From NCBI RefSeq assembly GCF_040438885.1, contig NZ_CP159218.1:558001-622000 (forward strand): a stretch of 64,000 nucleotides of DNA, written 5' to 3'. Under the pieces are notes generated by a model. The model ran no database searches. It worked only from the letters and a program-made list of their open reading frames with translations, and was not told the DNA's origin. This document shows, piece after piece, positions 50,642 to 59,468 of the stretch. The translations under genes were made by a program, and so were the position numbers. This DNA is from Nakamurella sp. A5-74. GTDB lineage: Bacteria; Actinomycetota; Actinomycetes; Mycobacteriales; Nakamurellaceae. Numbering within the stretch: the first letter of the stretch is position 1; each line of letters opens with the position of its first letter.

Positions 50642-52126
50642 ATGACTACTGCCACGAACACGCGGGTGCGAACCTTCCCGCTCCCGGATGTCGGGGAAGG
50701 TCTCACCGAGGCCGAGATCCTGGAGTGGAAGGTCGCTCTGGGTGACGACGTGGTCGTCAACCAGATCATCGTCGAGATCGAGACCGCGAAGGCGGCGGTC
50801 GAGTTGCCCTGCCCGTGGAAGGGCAGGGTCATCGCGCTGCTCGCCGAACCCGGCGTGACGATCGCGGTCGGCAGCCCGATCATCTCGATCGACACCGATC
50901 CAGGAGCCGGCGCGTTGCCAGGTGATGATCCGGCGCCCGCGCCGGGCGCGCCCGCGGCTGCCGCCGACGAGGAGGTCGGATCGAAGATCGGGGAGGTCTC
51001 GGCAGACGGCCGGATCGCGACCCTGGTCGGTTACATCCCGGCCGCCGGCTCCGGCGCCAGGCGCCCCCGCAAGGGCGCTGCACCGGCGGGTCCCGCACCG
51101 ACGGCGGCCGCCCATCTCGCAGCCGGCGGCGAGGCGGGGATCGCCGCCAGTGCGGTCCGGACCGCCGCGGCCCACGCCGAGACCACCGGTGCTGCCGCCA
51201 CCGCCACGCCTGTTCCGTCGAACGGCGTCAGGTCCGCTGCCGCACTGGCCACTCCGCCGGTGCGCAAGCTCGCCAAGCAGCTGGGCGTCGACCTGAGCAC
51301 CCTGACGCCGACGCGGGCCGACGGGGTGATCGGCCGGGCCGAGGTCGAGGCAGCCGCGGGTGGTGGGACCGTCGCGGAGTCGACCCCGACTCCCGCTCCG
51401 ATCGCACCGCAAGGCGCGGCGAGCGGCGAACGCGAGACGCGGGTTCCGGTCAAGGGTGTGCGCAGGATGACCGCGCAGGCCATGGTCTCCAGTGCCTTCA
51501 CGGCCCCCCATGTCACCGAGTTCCTCACCGTCGACGTCACCCCGATGATGGAGCTGCGGGAGCGGCTGCGCGCTCGACGGGACTTCGCCGGCATCAAGCT
51601 GACCCCGTTGACGTTCACCGCCAAGGCGGTCTGCCTGGCATCGCTGCGCACGCCGGAGATCAACTCGGTGTGGGACGAGGCCGCCCAGGAGATCGTGGTC
51701 AAGCACTACGTGAATCTCGGTATCGCGGCAGCGACCCCCAGAGGCCTGGTGGTGCCGAACATCAAGGACGCCCATCGGCTGTCGCTGGTCGAGCTCGCCG
51801 GTGCGCTGGGTGAGCTGACCGACGTGGCGCGCCAGGGGAAGACGTCACCGGCGTCGATGGCCGGCGGCACCGTGACGATCACCAACGTCGGGGTGTTCGG
51901 CGTCGACACCGGGACGCCGATCATCAACCCCGGCGAGTCGGCGATCCTGGCGCTCGGCTCGATCAAGGACATGCCCTGGGTCGTCGACGGACAGATCGTG
52001 GTTCGCAAGGTGTGCCAGCTGGCGCTGTCGTTCGACCATCGGGTGATCGACGGGAAGCAGGGCAGCGAGTTCCTGGCGGCGGTCGGCGCGCTCCTGGCCG
52101 ATCCCGGTGTCGCCCTCACCTACTGA
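50642..52126 (+). CDS. Dihydrolipoamide acyltransferase (E2)
   Basis: 494 residues, ATG 50642. Residues about 8-85 are a single lipoyl domain (LPDVGEGLTEAEILEWKV, lipoate Lys in VEIETAKAAVELPCPW). An Ala/Pro linker follows. Residues about 200-240 are the peripheral subunit-binding domain (TPPVRKLAKQLGVDLSTLTPTRADGVIGRAEVE). The C-terminal catalytic domain starts VKGVRRMTAQAMVSSAFTAPHVTEFLTVDVTPMMELR and ends with SFDHRVIDGKQGSEFL (His and Asp). E3 (dihydrolipoamide dehydrogenase) is not encoded here, so it must be supplied from elsewhere. A strong terminator lies 23 bp after the stop. Confidence 0.95.
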   Translation: MTTATNTRVRTFPLPDVGEGLTEAEILEWKVALGDDVVVNQIIVEIETAKAAVELPCPWKGRVIALLAEPGVTIAVGSPIISIDTDPGAGALPGDDPAPAPGAPAAAADEEVGSKIGEVSADGRIATLVGYIPAAGSGARRPRKGAAPAGPAPTAAAHLAAGGEAGIAASAVRTAAAHAETTGAAATATPVPSNGVRSAAALATPPVRKLAKQLGVDLSTLTPTRADGVIGRAEVEAAAGGGTVAESTPTPAPIAPQGAASGERETRVPVKGVRRMTAQAMVSSAFTAPHVTEFLTVDVTPMMELRERLRARRDFAGIKLTPLTFTAKAVCLASLRTPEINSVWDEAAQEIVVKHYVNLGIAAATPRGLVVPNIKDAHRLSLVELAGALGELTDVARQGKTSPASMAGGTVTITNVGVFGVDTGTPIINPGESAILALGSIKDMPWVVDGQIVVRKVCQLALSFDHRVIDGKQGSEFLAAVGALLADPGVALTY

Positions 52127-52148
52127 CGATCGGAGCCTCGGGTCCGAG

Positions 52149-52178
52149 AGCCCGTCGGACCTGTTGGTCCGACGGGCT
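52149..52178 (+). terminator. Terminator of the 2-oxoacid dehydrogenase operon
   Basis: AGCCCGTCGGACC (52149-52161) pairs perfectly with GGTCCGACGGGCT (52166-52178) around TGTT, 23 bp after the E2 stop. TCGTCG follows instead of a U-run. Confidence 0.92.
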
Positions 52179-52419
52179 TCGTCGTGCCGGGAGCCAGAGT
52201 CGACCAACACCCAGCGGCTGAACTTTCCCGGCTGATCGCCAGCGAGTCACGCTGCCAGTACCGGCTGATCGTCGGCACGTGAGCTGATTCACCGGCGGAT
52301 CGTCGGCATCATGGGAATGCCGTTGGTAGAGTCGTGGTTGTACACGATGTCCAGCCGATCGACCTGGCTCCACGAGGGAGCCACCGGCTCGGCATCGTCC
52401 CCGAGAAGGAATGACAGCA
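52179..52419. other. Promoter region of the 47-residue protein
   Basis: A 241-bp gap. It includes repeated GGCTGATCG/CGGCTGATCG words (52231, 52261) and a GTTGTAC-type sequence, but no promoter I can assign with confidence. AGAAGGA precedes the small gene. Confidence 0.4.
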
Positions 52420-52563
52420 ATGAGCCGCCTCAGCAAGGCCATCCGCGACCACCGCGTCTCCAACCGCAACCGGCAGGAGCTCGACCGAGCACTGCAGGTC
52501 GCGACGCCGGCGATGCGCAACGAGCTGCTGGTTCTCGCTCAGCGTCAGGGCATCACCCGCTGA
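52420..52563 (+). CDS. Small basic protein of 47 residues, function unknown
   Basis: ATG 52420 with AAGGA nine bases upstream; in-frame ATG 52411 overlaps that site. The product starts MSRLSKAIRDHRVSNRNRQE and ends NELLVLAQRQGITR. It is basic, predicted helical, with no signal or membrane segment. The coding signal is good (GC-rich third positions), there is a proper ribosome binding site, and two hairpins follow. The high charge and helix content could suit nucleic-acid or ribosome binding, but this is a guess. It is isolated between terminators, so it forms its own transcription unit. Confidence 0.7.
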   Translation: MSRLSKAIRDHRVSNRNRQELDRALQVATPAMRNELLVLAQRQGITR

Positions 52564-52592
52564 CGCGGGTTTTCCAGCAGAATCCACGCCGT

Positions 52593-52616
52593 GCCCGCGC
52601 GAGAAATCTCGCGGGC
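52593..52616 (+). terminator. Hairpin after the 47-residue gene
   Basis: GCCC-GC-GCGAGA / TCTCGC-GGGC: a six-base stem GCGAGA-AA-TCTCGC extended by GCCC/GGGC with a two-base bulge, 30 bp after the stop. Confidence 0.6.
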
Positions 52617-52656
52617 CGGCGTAACACTCCTTGTCGGTTGTCCGATAAGAGATACG

Positions 52657-52700
52657 AACCCGGCGATCCAGAAGCCCCCGACCTACTGGATCGTCGGGTT
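52657..52700 (+). terminator. Long hairpin followed by TCTTC
   Basis: AACCCGGCGATCCAG (52657-52671) pairs with CTGGATCGTCGGGTT (52686-52700), 15 bp with one G-U, loop of 14. An alternative shorter stem CCCGAC/GTCGGG (52677-52682 with 52693-52698) competes with it. It is either a second terminator for the small gene or a structured 3' RNA. Confidence 0.75.
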
Positions 52701-52899
52701 TCTTCATGTCCGTGATTCGACGGCGCCCCGGTGACGTTGCGCCGTACCCCACGACCTGATCGCCGCCGGGCTGACGGGGCGGCGGTGGTTCCGGCGGTCC
52801 CGCCTCGCCGGAACTGCGGACACTGTTCGACCGGGCGTTCGGCGGCTGACGCGACCGTCGCGAGTGCGGCGCAGGGATCGACGGGGCTAGCCTGCCAGG

Positions 52900-53217
52900 G
52901 TGTCCGATCATCCCCGCTCCATCCAGATGCTCCACGACCGTGTGATGATCCGACCGGGCTCGGCCGGCGAACGCACCACCCGGGCCGGGATCCTGATCCC
53001 GGCCACCGCAGAGGTCGCCCGCCGTCTGGTGTGGGGCGACGTCGCCGGCGTCGGTCAGCACGTGCGCAGCGTGAAGGTCGGGGATCGGGTGTTGTTCCAC
53101 CCGGACGACCAGCTCGAGGCCGAGGTCGGTGGCGACGTCTACCTGGTCCTACGGGAGCGGGATCTCCACGCGGTCGCGATGCAGGAGCCGACGGGTGGGA
53201 CGGGGCTCTATCTCTGA
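52900..53217 (+). CDS. GroES-family co-chaperonin-like protein
   Basis: 105 residues from GTG 52900. The GroES fold pattern is visible: IQMLHDRVMIRPGSAGERTTRAGILIPATAEVARRLVWGDVAGVGQHVRSVKVGDRVLFHPDDQLEAEVGGDVYLVLRERDLHAV. The mobile loop, normally ERTxxGIxLP with a hydrophobic tripeptide, is ERTTRAGILIP, so GroEL contact is conceivable. No groEL is adjacent. It differs from housekeeping GroES in its C-terminal tail (QEPTGGTGLYL) and looks like the actinobacterial paralogue annotated as GroES family chaperonin. Confidence 0.85.
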   Translation: MSDHPRSIQMLHDRVMIRPGSAGERTTRAGILIPATAEVARRLVWGDVAGVGQHVRSVKVGDRVLFHPDDQLEAEVGGDVYLVLRERDLHAVAMQEPTGGTGLYL

Positions 53218-53273
53218 ACAGACCGGGTCGCTCGCTGGGTAGTACGCCAGGGATCCCGCAGCCCGGGCCGGCC

Positions 53274-54233
53274 TCAGCGCAGGCGGGCCAGCAGATCGTC
53301 GACGGCGCCGAGGTCGGCCAGCACCTCGGCCGCCGGCCGGGACGTCTCGATCATTCCGGCGGCCTGACCGGCGTAGACCGCGGAGAAGCTGGCATCCCCT
53401 GCTTCCTTGGCCGAGCGCAATTGATCGCCCAGTGCAATCACTGCGGGCCCCCCTGCCAACAGATCCTCCTCCCGGCCGGCCCATCGCTTGGTCACCTCGT
53501 TGACCAACGACCGGCCGCCGAACTCCGGCGGCCAGCCCAACCCGAGTCCGATGTCGAAGATGCGTGACCAGATCGTGTCGGTGGTGCGGGCCTCCAACAC
53601 GGCGTGCCGGGACTCGGCCGGGAAGTCGCCCTCGGGACACACGGTGAACGCGGTCCCGACCCAGGCGCCCTCCGCGCCGGCCGCGATCACGGCGGCGACC
53701 CCTCGCCGGCCCGAGATGCCGCCGGCGGCGAGCACCGGGGCATCCACCAGTTCCAGGATCTCCTGCAGCAACGGCAGTGTGGCGACCTCGTTACGTCCGT
53801 GCCCGCCGCCCTCGGCGCCCCGCGCGACGATCACGTCGACCCCGACAGCATCCGCCGCCAGCGCGTCATCGATCGATCCGGCCTGGGTCGCGACCACGAT
53901 CCCCGCATCGTGCAGCGGGGCCACGTACTCGGTGACGTCGCCGAAGCTGACGGACACCAGGTCGGGTCGGGCGGCGAGCACCGCTTCGAGCAGGGCCGCA
54001 TCGTCGTCGACGGCCCAGCCCGTCAACCCGACACCCCAGCTGCGACCCGGCATCTTCGCCAGCTGCATCTGCTCGTGGAGCCACGACACCGACGCCGTCG
54101 TGGGGACGCCGATCATCCCGAGACCGCCGGCTGCCGAGACGGCGGCCGCCAGCCGCCCGCCGGCCACCCCGGCCATCGGGGCACAGGCCACGGGCACGTC
54201 CAGTCGGAACTCGTCGGTGAACCAGGTGCGCAT
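53274..54233 (-). CDS. Nitronate monooxygenase-like FMN enzyme
   Basis: 319 residues from ATG 54233; longer upstream frame belongs to the divergent ROK gene. Opening VPVACAPMAGVAGGRLAAAVSAAGGLGMIG, then GVGLTGWAVDDD, VSVSFGD, IVARGAEGGGHGRNEVATLPLLQEI, PVLAAGGISGRRGVAAVIAAGAEGAWVGTAF. AGGIS and GAxGxxxGTAF bind the FMN phosphate, and RGAEGGGH holds the catalytic His of NMO/enoyl-reductase-II proteins. It oxidises nitroalkanes or, in some relatives, reduces enoyl-ACP. It is divergent from the ROK kinase with a 33-bp gap. Confidence 0.9.
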   Translation of the reverse strand: MRTWFTDEFRLDVPVACAPMAGVAGGRLAAAVSAAGGLGMIGVPTTASVSWLHEQMQLAKMPGRSWGVGLTGWAVDDDAALLEAVLAARPDLVSVSFGDVTEYVAPLHDAGIVVATQAGSIDDALAADAVGVDVIVARGAEGGGHGRNEVATLPLLQEILELVDAPVLAAGGISGRRGVAAVIAAGAEGAWVGTAFTVCPEGDFPAESRHAVLEARTTDTIWSRIFDIGLGLGWPPEFGGRSLVNEVTKRWAGREEDLLAGGPAVIALGDQLRSAKEAGDASFSAVYAGQAAGMIETSRPAAEVLADLGAVDDLLARLR

Positions 54234-54266
54234 CCGTCGATTGTCGCCCCGGTAGGTTGACGTGCT

Positions 54267-55205
54267 GTGAACCACCCCGTGAACTCCGCCATCCACCCCC
54301 GACGCGTCGTGGGCATCGACATCGGCGGCACCAAGATCGCTGCCGGCGTCGTCGCTCCTGACGGATCGATCCTGGACCGTCGCCGGCGGGACACTCCCCG
54401 CACCGGGAGCGGTGCCGACGTGATGCACGCCGTGGTGGCTCTGCTGCAGGACATCATCTCCCAGCACACCGTGGAAGCCATCGGGTTGGGCGTGAAAGGG
54501 GTCGTCGACACCCAGCGTGGTGTGGTCCTGCAGGACGGTGACACCTTGCCGGGGTGGGGCGGTACCGAGGTCGCAGCGCCGGTGTCCGCCGCGTTCGACC
54601 TCCCGGTGTTCGTCGAGAACGACGTACGGGTGACGGCGCTCGCCGAGGCAGTGCTGGGGGCGGGGGCCGGTCACGACCGGCTGCTGGTGGCCTCCGCGGG
54701 AACCGGGGTCGGTGGTGGGTTGGTGGCGGATCGTCGGGTGCTCCACGGACCGCACGGGACCACCGGGGAGATAGCTCACCTCCTGGTACCGGGGCCCGGA
54801 GCGATCCCGTGTGGCTGTGGGCGATTCGATCATCTCGAGTCGATCAGCGCGGGCCCGGCGATCGCCGCCGAGTACGTCCGGCGCACCGGCGGGTCCGAGA
54901 CCCTCACCCTGCACCAGGTCGCGGACGCGCTCGCGGCCGGCGATCTCGTCGCGGCCCGAACGATCAAGGACGCCGCAGAGGTGTTCGGCCGGGCGTTGGC
55001 GGGGTTGGCCACGGCGCTGGACGTCGACGCCGTCGTCATCGGTGGGGGCGTGGCGCAGCTGCACGAGGCGTTCTTCGTCCCGGCCGCTGCCGCCCTGCGC
55101 GAGTCGGTCCTGCAGCCGCTGCGTGAGCTGCCGGTGTTGCCCGCGGCGCTGGGCACGGATGCACCGGTCGTCGGCGCCGCAGCGTTGACCGGTCTCCTGG
55201 GCTGA
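54267..55205 (+). CDS. ROK-family sugar kinase
   Basis: 312 residues from GTG 54267. VVGIDIGGTKIAAGVVAPDG is the ATP phosphate loop, ENDVRVTALAEAVLGAG carries the catalytic Asp, and SAGTGVGGGLVADRRVLHGPHGTTGEIAHLLV is the ROK signature with the zinc His. The zinc motif reads IPCGCGRFDHLESISAGPA, whereas the usual pattern is CxCGxxGCxE, so the third Cys is His (a conservative ligand change). There is no DNA-binding domain, so it is a kinase (glucose, fructose, N-acetylmannosamine or similar) and not a repressor. Substrate unknown. Confidence 0.92.
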   Translation: MNHPVNSAIHPRRVVGIDIGGTKIAAGVVAPDGSILDRRRRDTPRTGSGADVMHAVVALLQDIISQHTVEAIGLGVKGVVDTQRGVVLQDGDTLPGWGGTEVAAPVSAAFDLPVFVENDVRVTALAEAVLGAGAGHDRLLVASAGTGVGGGLVADRRVLHGPHGTTGEIAHLLVPGPGAIPCGCGRFDHLESISAGPAIAAEYVRRTGGSETLTLHQVADALAAGDLVAARTIKDAAEVFGRALAGLATALDVDAVVIGGGVAQLHEAFFVPAAAALRESVLQPLRELPVLPAALGTDAPVVGAAALTGLLG

Positions 55206-55323
55206 ACCGACCTGCGAGCCTGGTCGGCCCTTGGTGGTGGCGACCGCCGCCAGGTCGCTGTCCAGCCGACACGCCTGCCCGAACGGGTGATGTCGCCGCT
55301 CCCGTTTGCTCTAGTCCGAGTGG

Positions 55324-56859
55324 GTGGGTTCTGATGCACGCATGTTCGCACTCGTCCGACGGCCTCATCGTGCCCTGGCTGCCGTCCTGCTGACAGTCCT
55401 CGGGGGATTGCTCGCCCCGGCCGCCGTGCGGGCGGCGCCCGCCGGACCGGTCTCCGCGCAGCTCTCGGCGACGACAGCGGTCCGCATGGCCGCGGCTGCA
55501 CCGCGGGTGCTCGGGGTCAACGCCACCCGGATCGGGACCGACGTGCGGATCTACGGCATCGACACTCGTGGCGCCGCCTACCAGCAGGTGTTGCGGGGTA
55601 CGACGTGGACGGCACGGGCGGCACTCGGCGGCGGGACGATGCGCGCGGCGCCGACGGCGATCTACCGCTCGGCCGGCGGCCGGACGGATCTGTTCGCGGT
55701 GGCCGCCGACGGTCGCCTGCTGCAGAAGACCGGCGGGCCGACGCGCTGGGGTTCGTGGTACTCGGTATCGGTGCGCGGCTTCGCGGGCCCGCTGTCCTCG
55801 CTCATCACCCCCGCAGGCGATGTGCACCTGTTCGGGCCGGACACCGCCGGCCGTGTCGTACACGCGATCCACGACCATCGCACCGGCTGGCGTCAGAGCC
55901 TGCTGATCGGAGATGTGGTGCGCGGCAACGTGAGTGCGGTGTACCAGGCGGCCGGCAACCGGATCGACCTGTTCTCGGTCGATCGGCAGCAACGGATCTC
56001 GCAGCGCACGTCGATGAACGGTCGCTGGGCGGCCTGGCATCCGGTGAGCCCGACCGGGTTCGCCGGTGGGGTCGCGGTGATCCGGGCAGGAACGGACGGC
56101 TGGCGGGTGATCGCCAGGGGTGGGGGCGGGGTCAGTTACCAGACGGTCTTCAGCTCGCGGAAGTGGCGGACGCCGGAACGGTGGGGCGGCACCTCGGTCG
56201 GACACCCGGCCGCGACGGCGTCGGCCTCGGGTGGACGATTCCTCACCGTCGCATCCTCCGGTGTGGTGTCACAGCGCACCGTCGGATCGGCGTGCTGCAC
56301 GTGGTCGGCCCTGCCGTATCCGGCACCACCGGAGCCGACCCCGCCGCCTGCTCCGAAACCGCCCACGACCCGGGTCGAGCTGGCCAAGGCCCTGCTGGCG
56401 CGGTGGGGCGGACGACTCACCGGACTGGGGCCGGTCCGGGACGACCTGGCGAGGACCGCGGCGGGCGGATCCATCCGGAACCCCTGCGGGCAGAACGTGT
56501 ACCTGGACGCCGCCATGTTGCAGGTGGTCTACGCCGCGTCCGGCAGGTACCGGGTGTTCGTCAACAACATGGTGTCCGGCCGAGGCTGCGATTCCGGCTA
56601 TCACCCCCGCGGGATGGCCGTTGACTTCAACACGGTGATCGACCCGGCCACCGGGCGGTCCACCAACTGGCACACCGGATCGACTTCGGACAACCAGGGC
56701 CTCGATCGCGAGTTCCTCACCTACGCCGCCGCCCAGGTGAAGACCGGAGGCGGTGCGGGACAGGCGAATTGCGCAGGCTCGGCAACAGCGCCACTGCCGC
56801 CGCAGATGTTCCGCTTCGCCGATGCCTGCACCCACCAGCACCTGGACAGCCGCCGCTGA
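55324..56859 (+). CDS. Secreted protein: propeller-like repeats plus M15-like C-terminal domain
   Basis: 511 residues from GTG 55324, or 505 from ATG 55342. A signal peptide (RRPHRALAAVLLTVLGGLLAPAAVRAAPA) is cleaved near residue 40. Residues about 60-330 contain six or seven repeats of the form DVRIYGIDTRGAAYQQ / TDLFAVAADGRLLQKT / RIDLFSVDRQQRISQRT, resembling PLL-type or sialidase-like propellers that bind glycans. A Pro-rich hinge PPEPTPPPAPKPP follows. The C-terminal 150 residues include GYHPRGMAVDFNTV (His-x6-Asp) and HQHLD, the zinc-ligand pattern of M15/VanY-like peptidases. It may bind the cell wall and cleave peptidoglycan peptides. No close family member was recognised. Confidence 0.7.
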   Translation: MGSDARMFALVRRPHRALAAVLLTVLGGLLAPAAVRAAPAGPVSAQLSATTAVRMAAAAPRVLGVNATRIGTDVRIYGIDTRGAAYQQVLRGTTWTARAALGGGTMRAAPTAIYRSAGGRTDLFAVAADGRLLQKTGGPTRWGSWYSVSVRGFAGPLSSLITPAGDVHLFGPDTAGRVVHAIHDHRTGWRQSLLIGDVVRGNVSAVYQAAGNRIDLFSVDRQQRISQRTSMNGRWAAWHPVSPTGFAGGVAVIRAGTDGWRVIARGGGGVSYQTVFSSRKWRTPERWGGTSVGHPAATASASGGRFLTVASSGVVSQRTVGSACCTWSALPYPAPPEPTPPPAPKPPTTRVELAKALLARWGGRLTGLGPVRDDLARTAAGGSIRNPCGQNVYLDAAMLQVVYAASGRYRVFVNNMVSGRGCDSGYHPRGMAVDFNTVIDPATGRSTNWHTGSTSDNQGLDREFLTYAAAQVKTGGGAGQANCAGSATAPLPPQMFRFADACTHQHLDSRR

Positions 56860-56894
56860 GGCGTCCCGGCGGGACGGGGACTGTCGGCGACGGA

Positions 56895-57338
56895 TCAGCG
56901 GGGCTGGTCGGTTCTTTCGATGTCGTGGTCCGGGCCGAGCAGTGGCCTGATGACGTCCAGAGCGCGCTGCGACACCACCAGATCACGCCCCGCGACAGTA
57001 CTGAAGTCGTCACGTCCACGAGTGCCGACCACCTTGAACCACTGGAAGTGCGGGATGTCGGTGCTCTTGCCCTTCTCGATCATGAACTCACGGCCCTGCT
57101 CCGAGACGGTGACCTCCGCGGTGTCGGTGGCGAATCCGGTGAGCCCGTTCGCCGTCACCATCTCTACAAACCTGTCGGTCGCCACGTACACCGGATAGGT
57201 GCGCAGCAGTTCACCGCCCATCCACGTTTCGATCTCGTAGTGCAGACGTGTCACCGTCGGTGGTGTGGACGTGGTGTCGAGCTCGGCGTTGTCGCCGAAG
57301 CCGCCGGCGATCTCCGGGTACACCAGGTAGTCGGTCAT
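56895..57338 (-). CDS. Uncharacterised protein
   Basis: 147 residues from ATG 57338 (GGAG five bases upstream; ATG 57341 is directly before it). Sequence is beta-rich and acidic: MTDYLVYPEIAGGFGDNAEL, LHYEIETWMGGELLRTYPVYVATDRFVEMV, GLTGFATDTAEVTVSEQGREFM, PHFQWFKVVGTRGRDDFSTVAGRDLVVSQRALDVI. No signal, membrane helix, or catalytic motif. The overall form (single-domain, acidic, ending in an FSTV...LVVSxRALDVI pattern) resembles some polymorphic-toxin immunity proteins, but no toxin gene is adjacent. It is convergent with the secreted propeller protein (36-bp gap). Confidence 0.7.
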   Translation of the reverse strand: MTDYLVYPEIAGGFGDNAELDTTSTPPTVTRLHYEIETWMGGELLRTYPVYVATDRFVEMVTANGLTGFATDTAEVTVSEQGREFMIEKGKSTDIPHFQWFKVVGTRGRDDFSTVAGRDLVVSQRALDVIRPLLGPDHDIERTDQPR

Positions 57339-57450
57339 CATGTCTCCGCTCGTCGTCGACCGTGCCGCTGTCCGACACCTGCTCCATCATCGGGCCATGC
57401 AGGGTGACGGGCACGACGCGGCTGCTCTCCGCTGATGGCGGTGCGGCGGC

Positions 57451-59313
57451 TCAGAAGGCGGCTTCGGGGACCTGCATGAGGCTGGTGTCTGCGGCCTCGA
57501 CGATCGCCCGACGGGCGGTGATCTCCGGCAACACGTTGCGGGCGAACCAGGACGCGACCGCGACCTTGCCGGTGTAGAAGTCGGCGTCGGCACCTGACGC
57601 CCCGCTGTCGACAGCCGCCTGGGCGATCAGCGCGTGCTTGAGCAGCAGGTAGCCGATCATCAGGTCGCCGACGCTCATCAGCAGTGCCACCGCGTGTTCG
57701 CCGACCTTGTACAGCGAGTTCGCATCCTGCACGGAGGCCATGGTGAAACCGACGAGCGAACCGACGATTGCCTGGACGTCCTCGACGGCCGTCGCCAGCA
57801 ACGAGATCTCGTTCTTGAGTCGGCCGTCCGTCGCCTGCGCCGTCGCCTGCCCGATGAACTCGGTGATCTCGGAGGAGAGCGCACCCAGCGCCACACCGTT
57901 GTCCTTGACGATCTTGCGGAAGAAGAAGTCCTGGGCCTGGATCGCGGTGGTGCCCTCGTAGAGGGTGTCGATCTTGGCGTCCCGGATGTACTGCTCGATC
58001 GGGTAGTCCTGGGTGTACCCGGATCCGCCGTAGACCTGCAGCGACAGTGCGAGGTTCTCGTAGGCGCGCTCCGATCCGACGCCCTTGACGATGGGCAGCA
58101 ACAGATCGTTGACCTTTCGGTCCAGGTCGAGCGACGCCGATGTGTCGGGATCGGATGCGGCCAGGGCGATCCGGTCCTGTCGGTTGGCGGTGTAGCTGTA
58201 CACCGCACGCAACCCTTCGGCATAGGCCTTCTGCCGCATCAGTATCCGCCGGACGTCCGGATGGTGGATGATCGGCACCCGCGGTGCGGTCTTGTCGGTG
58301 TTGCGGGTCAGATCCGCACCCTGGACCCGCTGCTGCGCGTACTCCAGGGCGTTCAGGTAGCCGGTCGACAGGGTGGCGATCGCTTTGGTGCCCACCATCA
58401 TCCGGGCGTACTCGATGATGTGGAACATCTGGGCGATGCCGTGATGGACGTCGCCGACGAGAGTCCCGACCGCCGGTGTTCCGTGCTGTCCGAACGTCAG
58501 TTCGCAGGTGGTGGAGACCTTGAGGCCCATCTTGTGCTCGACGCCGGTGACGAAGGCCCCGTTGCGCTCGCCCAACTCGCCGGTCGCGAGATCGACATGG
58601 AACTTCGGCACCGCGAACAGACTCAGGCCCTTCGTGCCGGGACGGCTCTGCACCCCGTCACCCTCCGGGCGGGCCAGCACGAGGTGCACGATGTTGTCCG
58701 TCATGTCCTGCTCGGCAGAGGTGATGAATCGCTTCACGCCCTCCAGGTGCCAGCTCCCGTCGGCCTGTCGGATTGCCTTGGTGCGACCTGCGCCGACGTC
58801 CGAGCCGGCGTCGGGCTCGGTGAGCACCATCGTGGAGCCCCAGCCGCGGTCGATCATGAACCGGGCCAACATCTTCTGGTCCTCGGTGCCCAGCGTGTGC
58901 AGCACCGTGGCGAAGTTCGGGCCGGCGGCGTACATGAAGGCCGCCGGGTTGGCGCCCAGGATCAACTCGGCGCAGGCCCATCGCAGCGACGGTGGTGCGC
59001 CGTATCCCCCGAGTTCGGAGGGCAGCTCGATGCGCCACCACTCGCCGTCCATCAGGGCCTGGTAGCTCTTCTTGAACGACTCCGGGATCGCGACCGTGTG
59101 GGTCTGCGGGTCGAAGACCGGCGGGTTCCGGTCGGCGTCGGCGAAGGACGCAGCGATCGGACCCTGGACGAAGGTCGACAGCTCGCGGAGCACACCGCGG
59201 GCGGACTCGACGTCCATCTCGGCGAAGGGTCCGACACCGAATCGCTCCGCGGGGTCGACGGCCTCGAACAGGTTGAACTCGAGATCTCGCAGGTTCGGGC
59301 GGTAGTGGCTCAT
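57451..59313 (-). CDS. Acyl-CoA dehydrogenase, FadE5-like
   Basis: 620 residues, ATG 59313, larger than the 380-400 of simple acyl-CoA dehydrogenases because of a C-terminal extension typical of the FadE5 group. Opening [19 protein letters not shown], then substrate/FAD sites [62 protein letters not shown] and catalytic Glu in [22 protein letters not shown]. Residues about 450-600 are the extra helical domain ([53 protein letters not shown]). It oxidises acyl-CoA to enoyl-CoA in beta-oxidation. Two TetR-type operators lie upstream. Confidence 0.95.
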   Translation of the reverse strand: MSHYRPNLRDLEFNLFEAVDPAERFGVGPFAEMDVESARGVLRELSTFVQGPIAASFADADRNPPVFDPQTHTVAIPESFKKSYQALMDGEWWRIELPSELGGYGAPPSLRWACAELILGANPAAFMYAAGPNFATVLHTLGTEDQKMLARFMIDRGWGSTMVLTEPDAGSDVGAGRTKAIRQADGSWHLEGVKRFITSAEQDMTDNIVHLVLARPEGDGVQSRPGTKGLSLFAVPKFHVDLATGELGERNGAFVTGVEHKMGLKVSTTCELTFGQHGTPAVGTLVGDVHHGIAQMFHIIEYARMMVGTKAIATLSTGYLNALEYAQQRVQGADLTRNTDKTAPRVPIIHHPDVRRILMRQKAYAEGLRAVYSYTANRQDRIALAASDPDTSASLDLDRKVNDLLLPIVKGVGSERAYENLALSLQVYGGSGYTQDYPIEQYIRDAKIDTLYEGTTAIQAQDFFFRKIVKDNGVALGALSSEITEFIGQATAQATDGRLKNEISLLATAVEDVQAIVGSLVGFTMASVQDANSLYKVGEHAVALLMSVGDLMIGYLLLKHALIAQAAVDSGASGADADFYTGKVAVASWFARNVLPEITARRAIVEAADTSLMQVPEAAF

Positions 59314-59372
59314 CCGGGGGTCCTCTCGGCGACGCGGGTGCTCGGGCCCTGCTGGAGGCGACCCGACTCAAG

Positions 59373-59410
59373 TTACTGACGAGTAGGCCCAGGTTATTAC
59401 TGGTCGGTAA
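59373..59410. promoter_or_regulatory. Two TTAC-N6-GTAA type operators
   Basis: TTACTGACGAGTAG (59373-59386) and TTACTGGTCGGTAA (59397-59410) match each other at 11 of 14 positions and follow the pseudo-palindrome TTACYGRYCRGTAA, the second completely. Such words are typical TetR-family sites near fatty-acid degradation genes. They lie 60-97 bp before the FadE start and 59 bp before the lipoprotein start, so either promoter could be controlled. Confidence 0.6.
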
Positions 59411-59468
59411 CATGCGCAAGCACGCACCCGGGCTGATGTAATCCCTGCAAGGACTTGAGAGGGGATGC

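Larger units (their letters stand above)
52564..52899. other. Gap holding two hairpins, before the GroES-like gene
   Basis: A 336-bp region without a supported gene. Its first half holds the two stem-loops listed separately; the second half is GC-rich with no clear structure. Confidence 0.5.

Noticed and set aside
54267-55205. ROK-family repressor (NagC/XylR type)
   Set aside because: There is no N-terminal helix-turn-helix; the protein begins directly at the ATP-binding motif.
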